Shown here in pieces: positions 17,908-26,794 of a stretch of 49,799 nucleotides of DNA (within the stretch, counting starts at the first letter, position 1; each line of letters opens with the position of its first letter). The DNA is from Saprospiraceae bacterium (GTDB taxonomy: Bacteria; Bacteroidota; Bacteroidia; Chitinophagales; Saprospiraceae), in the NCBI GenBank assembly GCA_024103195.1, contig JAGFIW010000027.1, positions 1-49,799 of the forward strand, in the 5' to 3' direction. The translations under genes were made by a program, and so were the position numbers. Below the pieces are notes generated by a model. That model worked only from the letters and a program-made list of their open reading frames with translations. It had not been told where the DNA came from and did not search any database.

Positions 17908-19440
17908 ATGGAACCCCGAACCATTCGCAATGCTCTTGTCTCGGTCTTCGACAAGAACGGACTGGAGCCCATTGTCCGAAAACTCCACCATCTGGGTGTC
18001 ACCCTGTACTCCACCGGAGGAACCATGGATTACCTGGAAGGCCTAGGTCTTCCCGTCAGCAGCTTGGAATCCCTGACAGGATACCCTTCCATTCTCGACG
18101 GAAGGGTCAAGACCCTGCACCCCAAGGTCTTCGGCGGAATCCTCGCCCGTCGGGAAGCAGGACACCTCGAAGAGCTCCGGCAGTTCGAAATCCCTGTATT
18201 CGACCTGGTCATTGTGGATTTGTACCCTTTTGAAGAAACGGTCAGGCAAACCGGCGACGAATCGGCCATTATCGAAAAGATCGACATCGGAGGTGTCTCC
18301 CTTATCCGGGCAGCGGCCAAGAATTACCGGGATGTAGTGATTGTTCCTTGCCGCGAAGCATATTCGGCGCTCGCCACCCTCCTGGACAGTGGCGATGTTT
18401 CCTCCACGCTGCCTCAGCGTAAAGCGTTGGCTATCCAGGCCTTTGGTGTCACTTCCTCCTACGATGCCACCATCCACCGATGGTTTTCCCAGGGCGATTC
18501 CCGGGCCTCTTTCCGGATGGAAGGGACGCCGGAGCGGACGCTTCGATATGGCGAGAATCCACACCAGCGCGGGTGGTACTACGGCTTGCTCGACCATACC
18601 ATCCGGCAACTGCACGGCAAGGAATTATCCTACAACAACCTGGTGGACGCCGAAGCGGCTCTTTTGTTGATGCAGGAATTCAGAGATGCCGATCCCACCA
18701 CGGTAGTCATCAAGCATACGAATGCCTGTGGCGTGGCGACCCGGGACGAGCTCCTGGCCAGCTGGGAGGCTGCTCTGGCTGCTGACCCTGTTTCTGCCTT
18801 CGGTGGTATTATTGCCGTCAACAGGGAGTTGGACATCCATACAGCCCGCGCCATCGATGCGATTTTCTATGAAGTCCTGCTGGCACCCGGATACACCGGG
18901 GAAGCCTTGCAGCTGCTTACCGCCAAAAAAAACAGGATTCTGCTGTCCTACCCGGCTTCCTGGACACCGCCGCCCACCCAGTTCCGCAGTATGTTCGGCG
19001 GCATCCTGGTCCAGGATTACGACCGTATCCGGGAATCCGAAAGCGACCTGAAAACCGTGACCCGCCGAGCCCCCGATCCCAGGCAAACCCGGGATTTGTT
19101 GTTTGCCAACATCTGTGTCAAACATTTGAAATCCAACGGCATTGCCCTCGTACGTGACCAGCAGTTGCTCGGCATGGGTTGTGGACAAACGTCCCGCGTG
19201 GATGCCTTGCGCCAGGCCATTGCCAAAGCCAGGGCATTCGGATTCGGTCTGGAAGGGGCCGTCATGGCTTCTGATGCGTTTTTCCCCTTCCCCGATTGCG
19301 TCGAAATCGCGCACGATGCGGGCATAACGGCCGTCATCCACCCGGGCGGCAGCGTGCGTGATCAGGACAGTATCGATTACTGTGATGCCAAGGATATGGC
19401 CATGGTCATCACAGGCAACCGGCATTTCCGTCACGGATGA
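17908..19440 (+). CDS. purH: bifunctional AICAR formyltransferase / IMP cyclohydrolase
   Basis: A 510-residue enzyme carrying out the last two steps of IMP synthesis. The N-terminal cyclohydrolase (MGS-like) domain shows YSTGGT, RVKTLHPKVFGGIL and KIDIGGVSLIRAAAKN; the C-terminal transformylase domain shows RYGENPHQ, the catalytic KHTNACGVA and the closing SDAFFPFPDCVE with HPGGSVRDQ. Length is normal. No other purine gene is adjacent. The stop codon overlaps the coaX ATG (ATGA at 19437), which couples their translation. Confidence 0.97.
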   Translation: MEPRTIRNALVSVFDKNGLEPIVRKLHHLGVTLYSTGGTMDYLEGLGLPVSSLESLTGYPSILDGRVKTLHPKVFGGILARREAGHLEELRQFEIPVFDLVIVDLYPFEETVRQTGDESAIIEKIDIGGVSLIRAAAKNYRDVVIVPCREAYSALATLLDSGDVSSTLPQRKALAIQAFGVTSSYDATIHRWFSQGDSRASFRMEGTPERTLRYGENPHQRGWYYGLLDHTIRQLHGKELSYNNLVDAEAALLLMQEFRDADPTTVVIKHTNACGVATRDELLASWEAALAADPVSAFGGIIAVNRELDIHTARAIDAIFYEVLLAPGYTGEALQLLTAKKNRILLSYPASWTPPPTQFRSMFGGILVQDYDRIRESESDLKTVTRRAPDPRQTRDLLFANICVKHLKSNGIALVRDQQLLGMGCGQTSRVDALRQAIAKARAFGFGLEGAVMASDAFFPFPDCVEIAHDAGITAVIHPGGSVRDQDSIDYCDAKDMAMVITGNRHFRHG

Positions 19441-20165
19441 ATCTGGTACTGGACATCGGAAACACCCGGATCAAAGCCGGTTTGTTCGATGGCGATGCAC
19501 TGGTCCGCAAATCCCGGTCACACCAACCCAACAGGGAATGGTTGGCTGCCTTTATCGATAATGACCATGTGCGGTCAACCTTGTATTGCGTTTCAGGCCG
19601 GGAGCCGGAATGGTTGCCGGAATTCCTGACCCCAATCTCCCCTTGGCGGGCGCTTGATCACAGGATGGCCCTTCCGTTTGTCAACAAATATGAAACGCCG
19701 GAAACGTTGGGGAGAGATCGCATCGCTGCTGTGGCCGGGGCGTTGAGCATGGGACTGAAGCCTCCGCTTCTCGTCATTGACGCCGGTACCTGCATCACGG
19801 TGAATTTCCTGGACCGGCATTTTGCCTTTGCCGGTGGCAGTATTTCACCCGGCATTGGTATGCGGGCCAAAGCCATGCATGCATTTACCCAGCGGTTGCC
19901 TCAAATTGACTGGAAACCTGAAGCAGTGCTGACGGGAACCAACACCACAGCCTCCCTCAATACGGGCGTTTTCATGGGGGCCGTATGTGAAATCGAAGGC
20001 ATGATAGCCCGGTACAAAAAGAAGGCGTACCGGCTACAGATCTGTATGACGGGCGGCGACGGACCGGATTTGGCCAATGCCCTCAAATACCCCATATTTG
20101 CAGTCCCCGACCTCGTACTTTTGGGGCTCAACCACATATTACGTCAACATGCGGCAGACGATTAG
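19437..20165 (+). CDS. coaX: type III pantothenate kinase
   Basis: A 242-residue kinase of the ASKHA fold that phosphorylates pantothenate in the first step of CoA synthesis. It has the phosphate-binding start LVLDIGNTRIKAG, the GRDRIAAVAGA segment, and the DAGTCITVNF plus GGSISPGIGMR blocks typical of CoaX. Its ATG overlaps purH, and the next gene starts 17 bases before its stop, so purH, coaX, the outer membrane gene and the TPR gene behave as one operon. Confidence 0.94.
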   Translation: MNLVLDIGNTRIKAGLFDGDALVRKSRSHQPNREWLAAFIDNDHVRSTLYCVSGREPEWLPEFLTPISPWRALDHRMALPFVNKYETPETLGRDRIAAVAGALSMGLKPPLLVIDAGTCITVNFLDRHFAFAGGSISPGIGMRAKAMHAFTQRLPQIDWKPEAVLTGTNTTASLNTGVFMGAVCEIEGMIARYKKKAYRLQICMTGGDGPDLANALKYPIFAVPDLVLLGLNHILRQHAADD

Positions 20166-21510
20166 CCGGTTTTGGACGGCAGGGGCCTGCCTGCTCATGG
20201 CCTTAGCAGCCACAGCTCAGCCCAAAGACAATTCACCGGTGTCACGATATGGCGTTGGCGACCTGTATCGCGGTGATTTCAACCAAACAGGTGGATCCGG
20301 GGGCCTGTTTGGCGCCTGGACGGATCCCTACCGGGTCAATCCGGTCAATCCGGCCAGCCTGTCCTTTCTTCAGTCCACCTCGCTGGAAGTAGGATTTTTC
20401 GGCAAGATGAATGACTATCAGAGGAACAGCGCCAAACAAAGAGTATGGTCAGGCAATCTTGATTATCTCTCTCTGGCTTTTCCGCTGAGATCCAGGATCA
20501 ATGAGCTCATGGAGCCGGGCACTTCACCGTGGGAGTACGCCACCGGTGTGCATGTAGCGCCGTACAGTCTTGTCGGTTACGACGTGGAATTTGAACAGTT
20601 CGTCCCCGACGTCGATACCATTCGAAACATTTTTCAGGGGACCGGTGGGCTCACCCAGGCGGCCTGGTCAGCGGGGGTCAAATACCGTGACTTCTCGGCC
20701 GGCGTACAGGTCAGTTATGTTTTTGGATCCCTCAACAACAATTACCAACTCGATCTGCAAACGGTCCAATCGCCGTATTCCACCCGGAGTTTTACCACAA
20801 CCAGTCTGCGGGCATTCCCATGGACGGCCGGGGTGATTTACCGCCTCCCCCTGGATCCGGCTTCCAAAGACAACACGCTGGATCGCCGGCGGCGATGGGT
20901 TCAGTTTGGCCTTTACGGAGGCAGCCAGGTGCGTTACCATTCCCTGACCGATCAATTGATCGAACGCGTCAATGCCGATTATTCCTCCGGTGGTGCTCCC
21001 CTTGCCAGAGATACCATCCGGCACATCACGGAGGACAAAGGGAATGGCTTCTTGCCGGGAAGAATTGGCGCCGGGGTGACTTACCGCAAAGGCGACTTTT
21101 TCCAGGTCGGTATCAATGCCGAATATCGCAACTGGTCGGTATTCCGGCTACCGGATACGGATGTCTCCAACCTTTCCTATCGAAATACCTGGCGATTGAG
21201 TGCCGGGGGTGAATGGACGCCTGACCCGACGGCATTCCGGCAGTATCTGCGCAAAGTGAGTTACCGGGCAGGACTGTTTTACGAGCAGGACGCACGGGTC
21301 ATTGATGGCGAAAACCTCACTGGATACGGCCTGCAGGCCGGTATGGGTTTTCCAGTCATTCTGCCTCGCCAACAGGTTTCGTTCCTGGAACTCGCCGTCG
21401 AGATTGGACGCCGTGGCGTCACACAGGTCCAGCAGGACAATTACATTCGTCTGCGGGTTGCTGCAACATTGAACGACAATTCGTGGTTTTTTCAGAGAAA
21501 GTACCAATAA
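20149..21510 (+). CDS. outer-membrane beta-barrel protein (coaX-linked)
   Basis: A 453-residue protein with a signal peptide (MRQTISRFWTAGACLLMALAATAQ) and then alternating amphipathic strands typical of a barrel, such as AWSAGVKYRDFSAGVQVSYVF and a C-terminal aromatic-rich strand. The early SRYGVGDLYRG and NPVNPASLSF motifs resemble FadL/PorV-like proteins that follow coaX in many Bacteroidota. Function is not established; a transport or T9SS-accessory role is conceivable. The start at 20149 gives the signal peptide; an earlier in-frame ATG at 20077 lies deep inside coaX. Confidence 0.75.
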   Translation: MRQTISRFWTAGACLLMALAATAQPKDNSPVSRYGVGDLYRGDFNQTGGSGGLFGAWTDPYRVNPVNPASLSFLQSTSLEVGFFGKMNDYQRNSAKQRVWSGNLDYLSLAFPLRSRINELMEPGTSPWEYATGVHVAPYSLVGYDVEFEQFVPDVDTIRNIFQGTGGLTQAAWSAGVKYRDFSAGVQVSYVFGSLNNNYQLDLQTVQSPYSTRSFTTTSLRAFPWTAGVIYRLPLDPASKDNTLDRRRRWVQFGLYGGSQVRYHSLTDQLIERVNADYSSGGAPLARDTIRHITEDKGNGFLPGRIGAGVTYRKGDFFQVGINAEYRNWSVFRLPDTDVSNLSYRNTWRLSAGGEWTPDPTAFRQYLRKVSYRAGLFYEQDARVIDGENLTGYGLQAGMGFPVILPRQQVSFLELAVEIGRRGVTQVQQDNYIRLRVAATLNDNSWFFQRKYQ

Positions 21511-21526
21511 CCTACCTGCCCAGCTC

Positions 21527-22888
21527 ATGCTCAGGATTCTTGCCATTTCCTTTTCCTTGTCTCTGCCCATGCCTTCCTCCGCGCAGTGCGACACATGGGT
21601 GGGCAAGCCCAATGAAGAGGACCTGAAACAGGACCATGTCATTTACAAGGGATTTCTCAAAGACGGGAAATTTGAGGAGGCTTTCCCATACTGGGAGAGG
21701 CTGTTTGCCGCCGCTCCCTATGCGGATGGCAAACGCACGGACCACTTCTACGACGGGCAGCAATTCTACATCCGGAAATTCGAGAAAGCGACCACCGAAG
21801 CCGAAAAGGAAACCTATCGCAACAAGGCACTGGCCTTGTTTGATCAGGAAGCGGCCTGTACCGGACGCTCCGGATCTACAATGGCACGTAAGGGGTATTA
21901 CATGTTTTACCATCTGCTCACGCCCTACCCCGACACGTATAAAGTGCTCAAATCCGCCCTCGACACGGATGGTCTCAACACCGAATATGTAGCTCTGACC
22001 CCATTGGCCTATGTCCTTGTCGATCAGTATCAAAACAATCGGATCAGTGAACAGGAGGCACGGGACGTTTTCACCCGGCTGGTGGCGGTGGCCGATCATC
22101 AGGTCACCCAGCAAGGGCCCTACCAGGCTTATTATCAGCAAAGCAGAGATGCGATGATGCCCACGCTGGCCCAAATCGAAGGAATGCTCTTTGATTGCCA
22201 GTGGTTCAAGAGCCGGCTGGAACCGTCCTACCGGGAGAATCCGGATGACGGCGAAAAAATCAAGGAAATTTATCTGAAACTGGCCGCCCAGGGATGCCCG
22301 GACGAGGATCCCCTCATGGTGGAATTGAAGGCCAAATACGAAGCTTACGCGGCTGAAGTCAATGCCAAATTACTGGCCGAATTTCATGAAAAAAACCCGG
22401 GCGCCCATGCCAAGTACCTTTACGATGAAGGCCGCTATGCCGAAGCCATCGATCGGTACAAGGAGGCTCTGGAGCTGGAGACGGACAACGACAAGAAAGC
22501 GGACTATTACCAGGCGCTGGCATCCATTGAATTCCGCCAGATGGAACGCTATTCCACAGCCAGGGACTATGCCCGCAAGGCATTGAAGATTCGTCCCAAT
22601 TGGGGACAGCCTCTTTTGCTGATCGGCGATATGTATGCCCGCTCCTACCGCAGTTGTGGCGCTACGGATTTTGAGCAACGATGCGTCATCCTGGCGGCCA
22701 TCGAGAAGTACCAGGAGGCCAAAGCGGTTGACCCTGATGTCGCTTCCCAGGCCAATGAACGCATTGCCCGCTACTCCGGTTCAAGGCCATCCTATGAGGA
22801 CGGGCACATGCTGGGAAAGGCCGAAGGTGAACCGTACCAGATCGGATGCTGGATCGGTGAAACGGTCACCCTGCGCTTCAACAAATAA
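21527..22888 (+). CDS. secreted TPR-repeat protein
   Basis: A 453-residue protein with a signal peptide (cleavage near SSAQC) and a mainly helical body containing TPR-like units, clearest near the C-terminus (AKYLYDEGRYAEAIDRYKEA, then the partner unit from KKADYYQALASIEFRQ). A Cys follows the predicted cleavage site, but the -3 to -1 residues SAQ do not form a lipobox. It is likely periplasmic, possibly bound to the outer membrane, and acts as a protein-binding scaffold. It lies 16 bases after the outer-membrane gene and closes the purH-coaX operon. No enzyme motif was seen. Confidence 0.75.
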   Translation: MLRILAISFSLSLPMPSSAQCDTWVGKPNEEDLKQDHVIYKGFLKDGKFEEAFPYWERLFAAAPYADGKRTDHFYDGQQFYIRKFEKATTEAEKETYRNKALALFDQEAACTGRSGSTMARKGYYMFYHLLTPYPDTYKVLKSALDTDGLNTEYVALTPLAYVLVDQYQNNRISEQEARDVFTRLVAVADHQVTQQGPYQAYYQQSRDAMMPTLAQIEGMLFDCQWFKSRLEPSYRENPDDGEKIKEIYLKLAAQGCPDEDPLMVELKAKYEAYAAEVNAKLLAEFHEKNPGAHAKYLYDEGRYAEAIDRYKEALELETDNDKKADYYQALASIEFRQMERYSTARDYARKALKIRPNWGQPLLLIGDMYARSYRSCGATDFEQRCVILAAIEKYQEAKAVDPDVASQANERIARYSGSRPSYEDGHMLGKAEGEPYQIGCWIGETVTLRFNK

Positions 22889-22918
22889 CCAACCCTTTTA
22901 CCCAAGGTTGATCCCCGA

Positions 22919-22934
22919 CTTGTCTGTTGACAAG
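22919..22934 (+). terminator. hairpin after the TPR gene
   Basis: CTTGTC-TGTT-GACAAG is a perfect six-base-pair stem with a four-base loop 30 bases beyond the TPR stop codon. It has no T-run, so any terminator role is tentative. Confidence 0.35.
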
Positions 22935-22962
22935 CCAAAGAGATACAGGGTTATTGCGCTGA

Positions 22963-22984
22963 CAGGCCCTGGCATGAAGGCCTG
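22963..22984. terminator. hairpin between convergent TPR and upp genes
   Basis: CAGGCC and GGCCTG (22963-22968 and 22979-22984) form a six-base-pair stem with a ten-base loop, ending two bases beyond the upp stop codon. It may serve as a two-way terminator with the neighbouring hairpin. Confidence 0.4.
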
Positions 22985-22986
22985 AA

Positions 22987-23637
22987 TTATTCCTGTAATT
23001 TGGAACCGTAGGCCAGATCTCCGGCATCGCCAAGTCCCGGCACGATAAAAGCTTTGGCGGTCAATTCTTCGTCGATGGCACCGATCCAGAAACGGGCATC
23101 CGGCAACAAACGCCGGGCATAATCCAGGCCCTCCCGGGCGGCAATAACGGCCGCCACATGAATGGACTCCGGCTGACCAAACTGCAGCAAGGCTTCAACC
23201 GATTTTACCACAGAACTTCCGGTAGCCAGCATGGGGTCGGCGAGGATAAGGGTTTTGCCCTCCAGAGAGGGACAAGAAACATATTCGACTTTGATGTCGA
23301 AGGTGCCATCCTTGTGGTGTTTGCGGTAAGCCGACACGAAGGCATTGGAGGCGCGATCGAGTATGCGCAACATGCCCTGGTGGAATGGCAGACCGGCCCT
23401 GAGAATACAGGCCAGGATAATGCCTGCCTCCGGATCGCGCACTTCTGCAAAGCCAAGCGGTGTTTCGACCTCACGGGCACGGTATGTCAGCGTCTTGCTG
23501 ATCTCGTAGGCCATGAGTTCACCCATCCGCTCCAGATTGGTCCTGAATCGCATGGGGTCCGACTGCTGCCGGACACATCTGAGCTCCCCGATCAGTGAGT
23601 GGATTATGCTGGGCTGGTCTGAAAAAGTGTGCACCAT
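22987..23637 (-). CDS. upp: uracil phosphoribosyltransferase
   Basis: A 216-residue salvage enzyme that makes UMP from uracil and PRPP. The PRPP loop LILADPMLATGSS, the early REVETPLG and GIILACILRAGLPFHQG blocks, and the uracil-binding end FIVPGLGDAGDLAYG are all present. The ATG at 23637 gives a start (MVHTFSDQPSIIHSLI) typical of Bacteroidota Upp; the frame stays open to 23781, but that extension is Cys/Pro-rich and not family-like. The deacetylase-like gene lies 82 bases upstream on the same strand. Confidence 0.93.
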   Translation of the reverse strand: MVHTFSDQPSIIHSLIGELRCVRQQSDPMRFRTNLERMGELMAYEISKTLTYRAREVETPLGFAEVRDPEAGIILACILRAGLPFHQGMLRILDRASNAFVSAYRKHHKDGTFDIKVEYVSCPSLEGKTLILADPMLATGSSVVKSVEALLQFGQPESIHVAAVIAAREGLDYARRLLPDARFWIGAIDEELTAKAFIVPGLGDAGDLAYGSKLQE

Positions 23638-23719
23638 AATGCGACCCGGATTGGCCGGACAAGATACGCCAAACCGCCGTACCGCGCCAGGACAAGAGGG
23701 GTTTGACCCTTCGGAATGT

Positions 23720-24994
23720 TCAACGTTGCCGAAACAGATGCTCCCAGCCTGTCCAAAGGGGGTCTTCCCTGTCATTTGCATGGGTCAGCGTGACCCAGGT
23801 CCCTCCGCCGGGAAGGGCGTGGGTCCAAAGCCGGTCCAGCCATGCCTTCCCGGATTCCGGCGTCAGCTTCATGTAAAGATGCAGGGTAACATCCATGGCC
23901 ACCAGCGGCACGACCCTGAGATTGGTTTGGCAATCCCGTTGCAGATCGAACCACATGAAAGGATGGGCGGTTCCGGCCCGGTAGCCAGCCTGATCGGCAT
24001 AACCCATAGACCAATCCGCTTTGATGCCGGCGGCTTCGAGTTGGCGATATGTTTCCGGTATCCGGAATCTGAGAAAGTGCTGGCGAGATCGCTCCGGCCA
24101 TTCTCCGGTGATCTGTTGGTAGCGATCCATCTCCCGGTGGAGTACCTCCGGATCAAAGGCGGCGGCATAGGAAGGATGCAGGCCTGCCTGGTCGCTTCGG
24201 GCATAGCGCCGGATCAGCTCCCGGTAGGCCGGATGTCGGCTGTCAAACGCCTGATCATGAGGACCCTTGTCCCCCAGGGGGAAAAACAACCGGGCTTTGC
24301 TGTTATTCCATTCCTCCTGGCGGTCAAACGGATCACGCCCATTCATCATGGCATTGGCGGCATTATGCATGGCCCGTACCATCCCTAACCTTCGGATATC
24401 GCCGCCAAAGGCGCGAAGGAAAGCCGGGATAGATCGATGACGATATCGCCAAGGCACATCCACATCCCAGGAGGGTACATGCTGAAGCAAGGGCCGGGCA
24501 TGGATCAGCCCCGGATAGGCGGCTTCGAGCCGATCCCGCAGAAGAATAGTCCACCAGTCGGCTACCGGCTGGTCGAGAAATTTTTCCCGGGCCGCCAAAC
24601 TTGACGTAGCCGGGAAGCGTCCGTGTTGGTCGGAATCGGTCGTTGCGTATTCCTCCGCACGCGACAACATCCAGAATACCGAGGCCGGCAGATCAAAGGG
24701 AATGCCGGAGGAATGCGGAACCGGAAAGAGGCCAGGTCCATCCGTCCCCCGATAAACTTCAGGGGTCCCGATCCGTTTATTCAAAGGATGAATAACTTGG
24801 GCATCCGGCAACCAGACTGCTCCCGGCACCGGGTGGGGTGTATAGGCAATGGCCGGGCCCGGCCAGGCCGCCAGATCGGCGGGATCTGTGGTCCAATGCA
24901 CCTGTTTCCATCCCAGGATGTCGCCCATCCATGAAAAGGTATAGGACACCCATGGGGCGAATCGGGATACGAGTACAAGGATTTCCGCGTTCAT
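23720..24994 (-). CDS. polysaccharide-deacetylase-like protein (DUF7033 type)
   Basis: A 424-residue protein resembling the Bacteroidota NodB-fold proteins with an N-terminal DUF7033-like region. Seen in order: VLVSRFAPWVSYTFSWM at the start, FWMLSRAEEY, a WDVDVPW motif (Asp177 and Asp179, the usual place for the NodB metal Asp pair), HPSYAAAFDPEVLHREM, SRQHFLRFRIPETY and GYADQAGYRAGTAHPFMW. Members are predicted to remove N-acetyl or similar groups from glycans, but substrates are unknown. There is no signal peptide. The start at 24994 follows the family N-terminus rather than the ATG at 25093. Its distance from the glycan locus leaves the link open. Confidence 0.7.
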   Translation of the reverse strand: MNAEILVLVSRFAPWVSYTFSWMGDILGWKQVHWTTDPADLAAWPGPAIAYTPHPVPGAVWLPDAQVIHPLNKRIGTPEVYRGTDGPGLFPVPHSSGIPFDLPASVFWMLSRAEEYATTDSDQHGRFPATSSLAAREKFLDQPVADWWTILLRDRLEAAYPGLIHARPLLQHVPSWDVDVPWRYRHRSIPAFLRAFGGDIRRLGMVRAMHNAANAMMNGRDPFDRQEEWNNSKARLFFPLGDKGPHDQAFDSRHPAYRELIRRYARSDQAGLHPSYAAAFDPEVLHREMDRYQQITGEWPERSRQHFLRFRIPETYRQLEAAGIKADWSMGYADQAGYRAGTAHPFMWFDLQRDCQTNLRVVPLVAMDVTLHLYMKLTPESGKAWLDRLWTHALPGGGTWVTLTHANDREDPLWTGWEHLFRQR

Positions 24995-25011
24995 ACGAGG
25001 ATATGGGCCGT

Positions 25012-25019
25012 CAAAATTG
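25012..25019 (-). promoter_or_regulatory. possible -7 box for the deacetylase-like gene
   Basis: CAATTTTG on the minus strand, 17 bases before the start at 24994. It differs from TAnnTTTG at one position, so it is only a candidate. Confidence 0.25.
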
Positions 25020-25039
25020 GCGAAATGCGGGGAATGTCC

Positions 25040-25047
25040 TACTTTTA
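25040..25047 (+). promoter_or_regulatory. possible -7 box for the barrel protein
   Basis: TACTTTTA ends seven bases before the ATG at 25055. It differs from the consensus only in the last base. If used, the mRNA would be almost leaderless. Confidence 0.3.
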
Positions 25048-25054
25048 TAAAGGA

Positions 25055-25867
25055 ATGATACCTATGGGTCCACCTTTCACCCTGCTTCGGCATCGCATCA
25101 TCATCGGGATCGTAGCTTTCCTACCTGTATCCGGAATGGGGCAGGTGACGCTGGAACCCAAACCTGTCCAGCCTTTTGAAGCCGGGATTGTGTACAACGA
25201 AGAGAGGGCGATGACCATCCGGGCGATGCCTAGGGGGCTTTCTTTGGGGTATTACAAGGCCGACATTAAGACCTATTACCGATCTTCCTTTTACTATGGG
25301 GAACTGGGGTATCTCAAGCATCACAAGGAAGTCCGGCAATCCAACGAGATTGCCGCCATTCTCGGTGGCGAAGAATCACCCCGACCATACATTTACGGCA
25401 AGAGAAACAGCCTGTACACACTTCGCGGCGGATACGGCATCAAACGGTATTACTCTGAGAAAGCCCGCCGCAGAGGTTTGGCCGTTGGCGTTATTTATCA
25501 GGGTGGTGTGACCGTCGGTATTCTCAAACCTTATTATCTGCGTTTGATCAAGAGGCTGGACAATAATGCCTACACGATTTCCACCGAAAAGTACAGTGAC
25601 AGCAACCGGGAATTGTATCTGGATCCCTTCAGCATCTATGGCGGTGGCCCTTTCACTGCCGGTTTTCGAGAGATCGGGTTTATCCCCGGCATCCATGGCA
25701 TGGCGGCCGTTCACTTCGGATTCGGAGCCTTTGACGAATACGTCATGGCGCTGGACGCGGGACTTATGGTGGATGTTTTTCCCCGACGTGTGCCGGTTAT
25801 GGTCGAAGACAATCAGGCCTACTTCCTGAACCTGTTCCTAACTTTGCATATCGGCAAACGGAAATGA
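25055..25867 (+). CDS. outer-membrane barrel-like protein upstream of lipA
   Basis: A 270-residue protein with a signal peptide (cleavage near GMGQ) and a body of short alternating strands rich in Tyr, Gly and Arg (for example SLGYYKADIKTYYRSSFYYG), ending with a hydrophobic strand ALDAGLMVDVFPRR and a further pair. This is the look of a small outer-membrane beta-barrel. No family name is recognised with confidence; similar proteins next to lipA occur in other Bacteroidota as conserved hypotheticals. The ATG at 25055 is chosen for distance from the promoter-like box; 25025 and 25064 are alternatives. It ends three bases before lipA. Confidence 0.6.
   Translation: MIPMGPPFTLLRHRIIIGIVAFLPVSGMGQVTLEPKPVQPFEAGIVYNEERAMTIRAMPRGLSLGYYKADIKTYYRSSFYYGELGYLKHHKEVRQSNEIAAILGGEESPRPYIYGKRNSLYTLRGGYGIKRYYSEKARRRGLAVGVIYQGGVTVGILKPYYLRLIKRLDNNAYTISTEKYSDSNRELYLDPFSIYGGGPFTAGFREIGFIPGIHGMAAVHFGFGAFDEYVMALDAGLMVDVFPRRVPVMVEDNQAYFLNLFLTLHIGKRK
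25839..25846 (+). promoter_or_regulatory. sigma-ABfr -7 box for lipA inside the upstream gene
   Basis: TAACTTTG lies in the last 30 bases of the barrel gene, 24 bases before the lipA ATG. It would allow lipA to be expressed separately from the gene in front of it. Confidence 0.35.
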
Positions 25868-25870
25868 CCC

Positions 25871-26737
25871 ATGCTTGAATTGCCTGTTGTAGAACCTCGC
25901 CGGAAGAAGCCCGACTGGTTGCGCGTCAAATTACCTACTGGCGACAACTACAAGATGGTGCGCGAGATCGTGGACGGGCACAAGCTGCACACGATCTGCC
26001 AGAGTGGCAACTGCCCCAACATGGGCGAGTGTTGGGGAGCCGGCACGGCCACCTTCATGATCCTCGGCAATACCTGTACCCGATCTTGCTCCTTTTGCGC
26101 CGTAAAGACCAGGCGTCCCAGTGAATACGATGAAGATGAGCCCCGGCGGGTGGCTGAAGCCATCCGGTTGATGGGCGTCAGGCATGCCGTCATCACTTCC
26201 GTCAATCGGGACGAACTCAAAGACCGGGGCGCCGAGATCTGGTATCAGACCGTAAGGAGCGTCAAAGAAGAGTCGCCCTCCACGACCATTGAAACCCTGA
26301 TACCCGATGTCAAAGGGACCTGGGATGCCCTGGAACGCATGATCAGTGCCGGCCAGGAGGTGGTCAGCCACAACATGGAAACCGTTCAACGGTTATACCG
26401 GCTGGTGCGGCCACAAGCCCGATACGAACGCAGCCTGGAGCAGATCCGCCGAACCCGTGACTACGGCAAGCGGACCAAATCGGGGATTATGGTCGGCCTG
26501 GGCGAAACGCCCGAGGAAGTTCATGCCATCATGGATGATCTGGTTGACCATGGTTGCGAGATCCTGACCATAGGTCAATATTTGCAACCCACCAAAATGC
26601 ATTTGGACGTGGCGGCATTCATCCATCCCGACCAGTTTGCCGAATACCGGGAGGTCGGCCTTGCCAAAGGTTTTCTGTATGTGGAAAGCGGCCCCCTTGT
26701 CCGGTCCAGCTACCACGCCGAGCGGCATCTCCTCTGA
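25871..26737 (+). CDS. lipA: lipoyl synthase
   Basis: A 288-residue radical SAM enzyme that inserts two sulfurs into protein-bound octanoyl chains. Both clusters can be seen: the auxiliary cluster cysteines C43, C48 and C54 ([12 protein letters not shown]) and the radical SAM triad C69, C73 and C76 (CTRSCSFC). The C-terminal RSSYHAE supplies the serine ligand of the auxiliary cluster. Length is normal. No lipB lies nearby. The preceding barrel gene ends three bases upstream, and an internal promoter box gives possible independent expression. Confidence 0.97.
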   Translation: MLELPVVEPRRKKPDWLRVKLPTGDNYKMVREIVDGHKLHTICQSGNCPNMGECWGAGTATFMILGNTCTRSCSFCAVKTRRPSEYDEDEPRRVAEAIRLMGVRHAVITSVNRDELKDRGAEIWYQTVRSVKEESPSTTIETLIPDVKGTWDALERMISAGQEVVSHNMETVQRLYRLVRPQARYERSLEQIRRTRDYGKRTKSGIMVGLGETPEEVHAIMDDLVDHGCEILTIGQYLQPTKMHLDVAAFIHPDQFAEYREVGLAKGFLYVESGPLVRSSYHAERHLL

Positions 26738-26780
26738 TCCGGAATCCTTTCTTCTTTTCTTTCCGGATTGAATTCTTTTT
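26737..26780 (+). terminator. terminator-like inverted repeat after lipA
   Basis: ATCCGGAA (26737-26744) and TTCCGGAT (26761-26768) pair perfectly across a pyrimidine-rich 16-base loop, followed by TTTTT at 26776-26780. It begins at the lipA stop codon in the gap shared with the convergent phosphatase gene. Confidence 0.45.
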
Positions 26781-26794
26781 CCGTCTGTGCCCTT

